A DNA stretch of 64,000 nt. It comes from Micromonospora sp. M71_S20. GTDB taxonomy: Bacteria > Actinomycetota > Actinomycetes > Mycobacteriales > Micromonosporaceae. The stretch is from the NCBI RefSeq assembly GCF_003664255.1, contig NZ_RCCV01000001.1, positions 1,488,001 to 1,552,000 on the forward strand, read 5' to 3'. The notes beneath the pieces were generated by a model, which saw only the letters and a program-made list of their open reading frames with translations, had not been told where the DNA came from and made no database searches. Shown here piece by piece: positions 62,424 through 64,000 of the stretch (positions within the stretch are counted from its first letter, which is position 1; each line of letters begins with the position of its first letter). The translations under genes and the position numbers were made by a program.

Positions 62424-64000
62424 GTGAGCAAACCCCGAAACCTGAGCCGGCGGACATCCGCCGCGCTTTTCGCGTCGGTCGTGGCGGCCAGCGCCGTGAC
62501 CGTGGCCGGCGGTGCCGCCACGGCGAGCGCCGCGCCCACCGCCGCACCCGACGCGTCCCAGGCCACCCCTGTGGAGGCGCTGGGCTCGCACGACGCCAAG
62601 CTGCTCGCCGAGGCGGAGGCGAAGAAGGCCCCGACCGTCACCCTGATCGTGGCCACCAAGAAGGGCGAGGCGAAGGACGTCGCCGCCGACCTCAAGAACC
62701 TCGGCGCCGCCGTCACCGAGCGCTACGACAGCATCGGTTACGTCCTGGCCAAGGTCCCCACCGCCAAGGTGGTCAAGGCGGCCACGCTGCCCGGCGTCTC
62801 CGCCGTCGACCTGGACGAGACCATCCAGCTGCCCGACCCGACGCCCGAGGTCGCCCCCTCCGGCAAGAAGGCGGCGAAGCAGGCGGCGACGCTGCCCGGC
62901 CCGGGGGCCGACACCCCGGCCGCCAACCCCTACATGCCGACGAACGAGATCGGCGCCGTCGACTTCGTGGCGAAGAACCCCCAGTGGGACGGCCGCGGCG
63001 TCACGATCGGCATCATGGACTCCGGTGTGGACCTCGGCCACCCGGCGCTGCAGAAGACCACCACGGGCGAGCGCAAGATCGTCGACTGGGTCACCGCGAC
63101 GGACCCGTTCGAGGACGCCACCTGGCGCCCGATGCTCACCGAGGTGACCGGTCCGACGTTCACCTCCGGCGGCGCGACCTGGACGGCCCCGGCGGGCACC
63201 TACCGGTTCAACCGGTTCAGCGAGTCGATCACGGCCGCCAGCGACCCGGCCGGTGACGTCAACCGCGACGGCGACCGGACCGACACGTTCGGCATCCTCT
63301 ACGACCCGGCCACCCACAACATCTGGGTGGACGCCAACCAGAACAACAACTTCACCGACGACGCCGTGATGCGGCCGTACAAGGAGAAGTTCGACGTCGG
63401 CTACTTCGGCACCGACAACGCGGCCACCCCGGTGGTCGAGCGGATCCCGTTCGTGGTCGAGTACCGCGAGGACGTGGACACCGCCCCCATCGGCGGTCCC
63501 GGCCTGGTGGACTACGTCAACATCGGCATCGTCGAGAGCACCCACGGCACCCACGTCGCCGGCATCACCGCCGCCAACGACATGCTCGGCAACGGCGCCT
63601 TCGACGGTGCCGCGCCCGGTGCCAAGCTGGTCTCGGCCCGCGCCTGCTCCTGGGGCGGCGGCTGCACGTACGCCGCCCTCACCACCGGCATGGCCGACCT
63701 GGTGATCAACCGCAAGGTCGACGTGGTCAACATGTCGATCGGCGGCCTGCCGGCGCTGAACGACGGCAACAACGCCCGCGCCGAGCTCTACAACAACCTG
63801 ATCACCACCTACGGCGTGCAGATGTTCATCTCGGCCGGCAACTCCGGCCCGGGCCTGAACACCATCGGCGACCCGTCGGTGGCGGCCAACGTGGTCAGCG
63901 TCGCGGCCAGCATCAGCAAGGACACCTGGCTGGCCAACTACGGCTCCGCGGTGAAGAAGAAGAACGCGCTGTTCAACTTCTCCTCCCGCGGCCCGCGCGA
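62424..64000 (+). CDS. Secreted S8 subtilisin-like serine protease (cut by right edge)
   Basis: The first 525 codons are present without a stop. The N-terminus is an export signal (basic start, then AALFASVVAASAVTVAGGAATASA) followed by an inhibitor-I9-like propeptide (APTVTLIVATKKGEAK ... VLAKVPTAKV). The catalytic Asp is in VTIGIMDSGVDLGHPAL and the His in ESTHGTHVAGI; the oxyanion-hole Asn is in FISAGNSGPG. The catalytic Ser must lie beyond the window. An insertion of about 120 residues separates Asp and His regions. The GTG start has GGAGGAAAG upstream. Confidence 0.9.
   Translation, partial: MSKPRNLSRRTSAALFASVVAASAVTVAGGAATASAAPTAAPDASQATPVEALGSHDAKLLAEAEAKKAPTVTLIVATKKGEAKDVAADLKNLGAAVTERYDSIGYVLAKVPTAKVVKAATLPGVSAVDLDETIQLPDPTPEVAPSGKKAAKQAATLPGPGADTPAANPYMPTNEIGAVDFVAKNPQWDGRGVTIGIMDSGVDLGHPALQKTTTGERKIVDWVTATDPFEDATWRPMLTEVTGPTFTSGGATWTAPAGTYRFNRFSESITAASDPAGDVNRDGDRTDTFGILYDPATHNIWVDANQNNNFTDDAVMRPYKEKFDVGYFGTDNAATPVVERIPFVVEYREDVDTAPIGGPGLVDYVNIGIVESTHGTHVAGITAANDMLGNGAFDGAAPGAKLVSARACSWGGGCTYAALTTGMADLVINRKVDVVNMSIGGLPALNDGNNARAELYNNLITTYGVQMFISAGNSGPGLNTIGDPSVAANVVSVAASISKDTWLANYGSAVKKKNALFNFSSRGPR

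Overview
The window reads as chromosomal DNA from a high-GC actinomycete, most likely Micromonosporaceae (Micromonospora-like). Evidence: very high GC at third codon positions, many GTG and some TTG starts, a mycothiol S-conjugate amidase (mca) next to a DUF4307 gene and greA, the eno-ftsB-DUF501 order, a PadR-HAAS pair, a bldA-type tRNA-Leu(UAA), and many genes whose -10 box (TANNNT) lies only 6-7 nt before the start codon, as in leaderless actinobacterial transcripts. The genus is an inference.

Left part (1-25 kb): the start of mca (cut by the edge), DUF4307, greA, threonine dehydratase, an amidase, cystathionine gamma-synthase divergent from a HIT protein, a GNAT enzyme and msrA. Next comes a compact three-gene operon for the osmoprotectant N-acetylglutaminylglutamine amide (8.3-13.1 kb). 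It is followed by a tiny reading frame with an unusually strong ribosome-binding site, a foldable leader, RNase Z and a GNAT. Cystathionine beta-synthase, a DUF1232 protein, two tandem SGNH hydrolases, a thiolase, a Bax-inhibitor-like protein, the tRNA, a large membrane protein and a type II NADH dehydrogenase follow.

Middle (25-45 kb): a DUF4129/MoxR/DUF58 operon with two membrane proteins, a type 5 uracil-DNA glycosylase overlapping a dienelactone hydrolase, an LppU-like protein, the PadR-HAAS operon with an apparent operator, a SnoaL-like protein, Ppx/GppA phosphatase, a winged-helix protein, a secreted esterase, the argA-DUF501-ftsB-eno run, a lipoprotein, a DUF885 protein, MazG and a SurA-like lipoprotein.

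Right part (45-64 kb): mfd, an AraC regulator, a cyclase-family protein, a nuclease-fold (DUF559-like) gene followed by a 63-bp hairpin, an S66 peptidase, two membrane proteins, PEP carboxylase, a Gly-rich protein, a HAF-repeat secreted protein, RmuC, and the first 525 codons of a secreted subtilisin-like protease cut by the right edge.

Most of the window is ordinary housekeeping. The two observations I rate highest are (1) a 63-bp hairpin present twice, once beside the DUF559-like gene and once beside a decayed remnant of the same gene family, which suggests a gene-plus-hairpin unit that spreads together; and (2) a 12-codon reading frame with a near-complete anti-Shine-Dalgarno match and a three-way-junction-like fold ahead of RNase Z.
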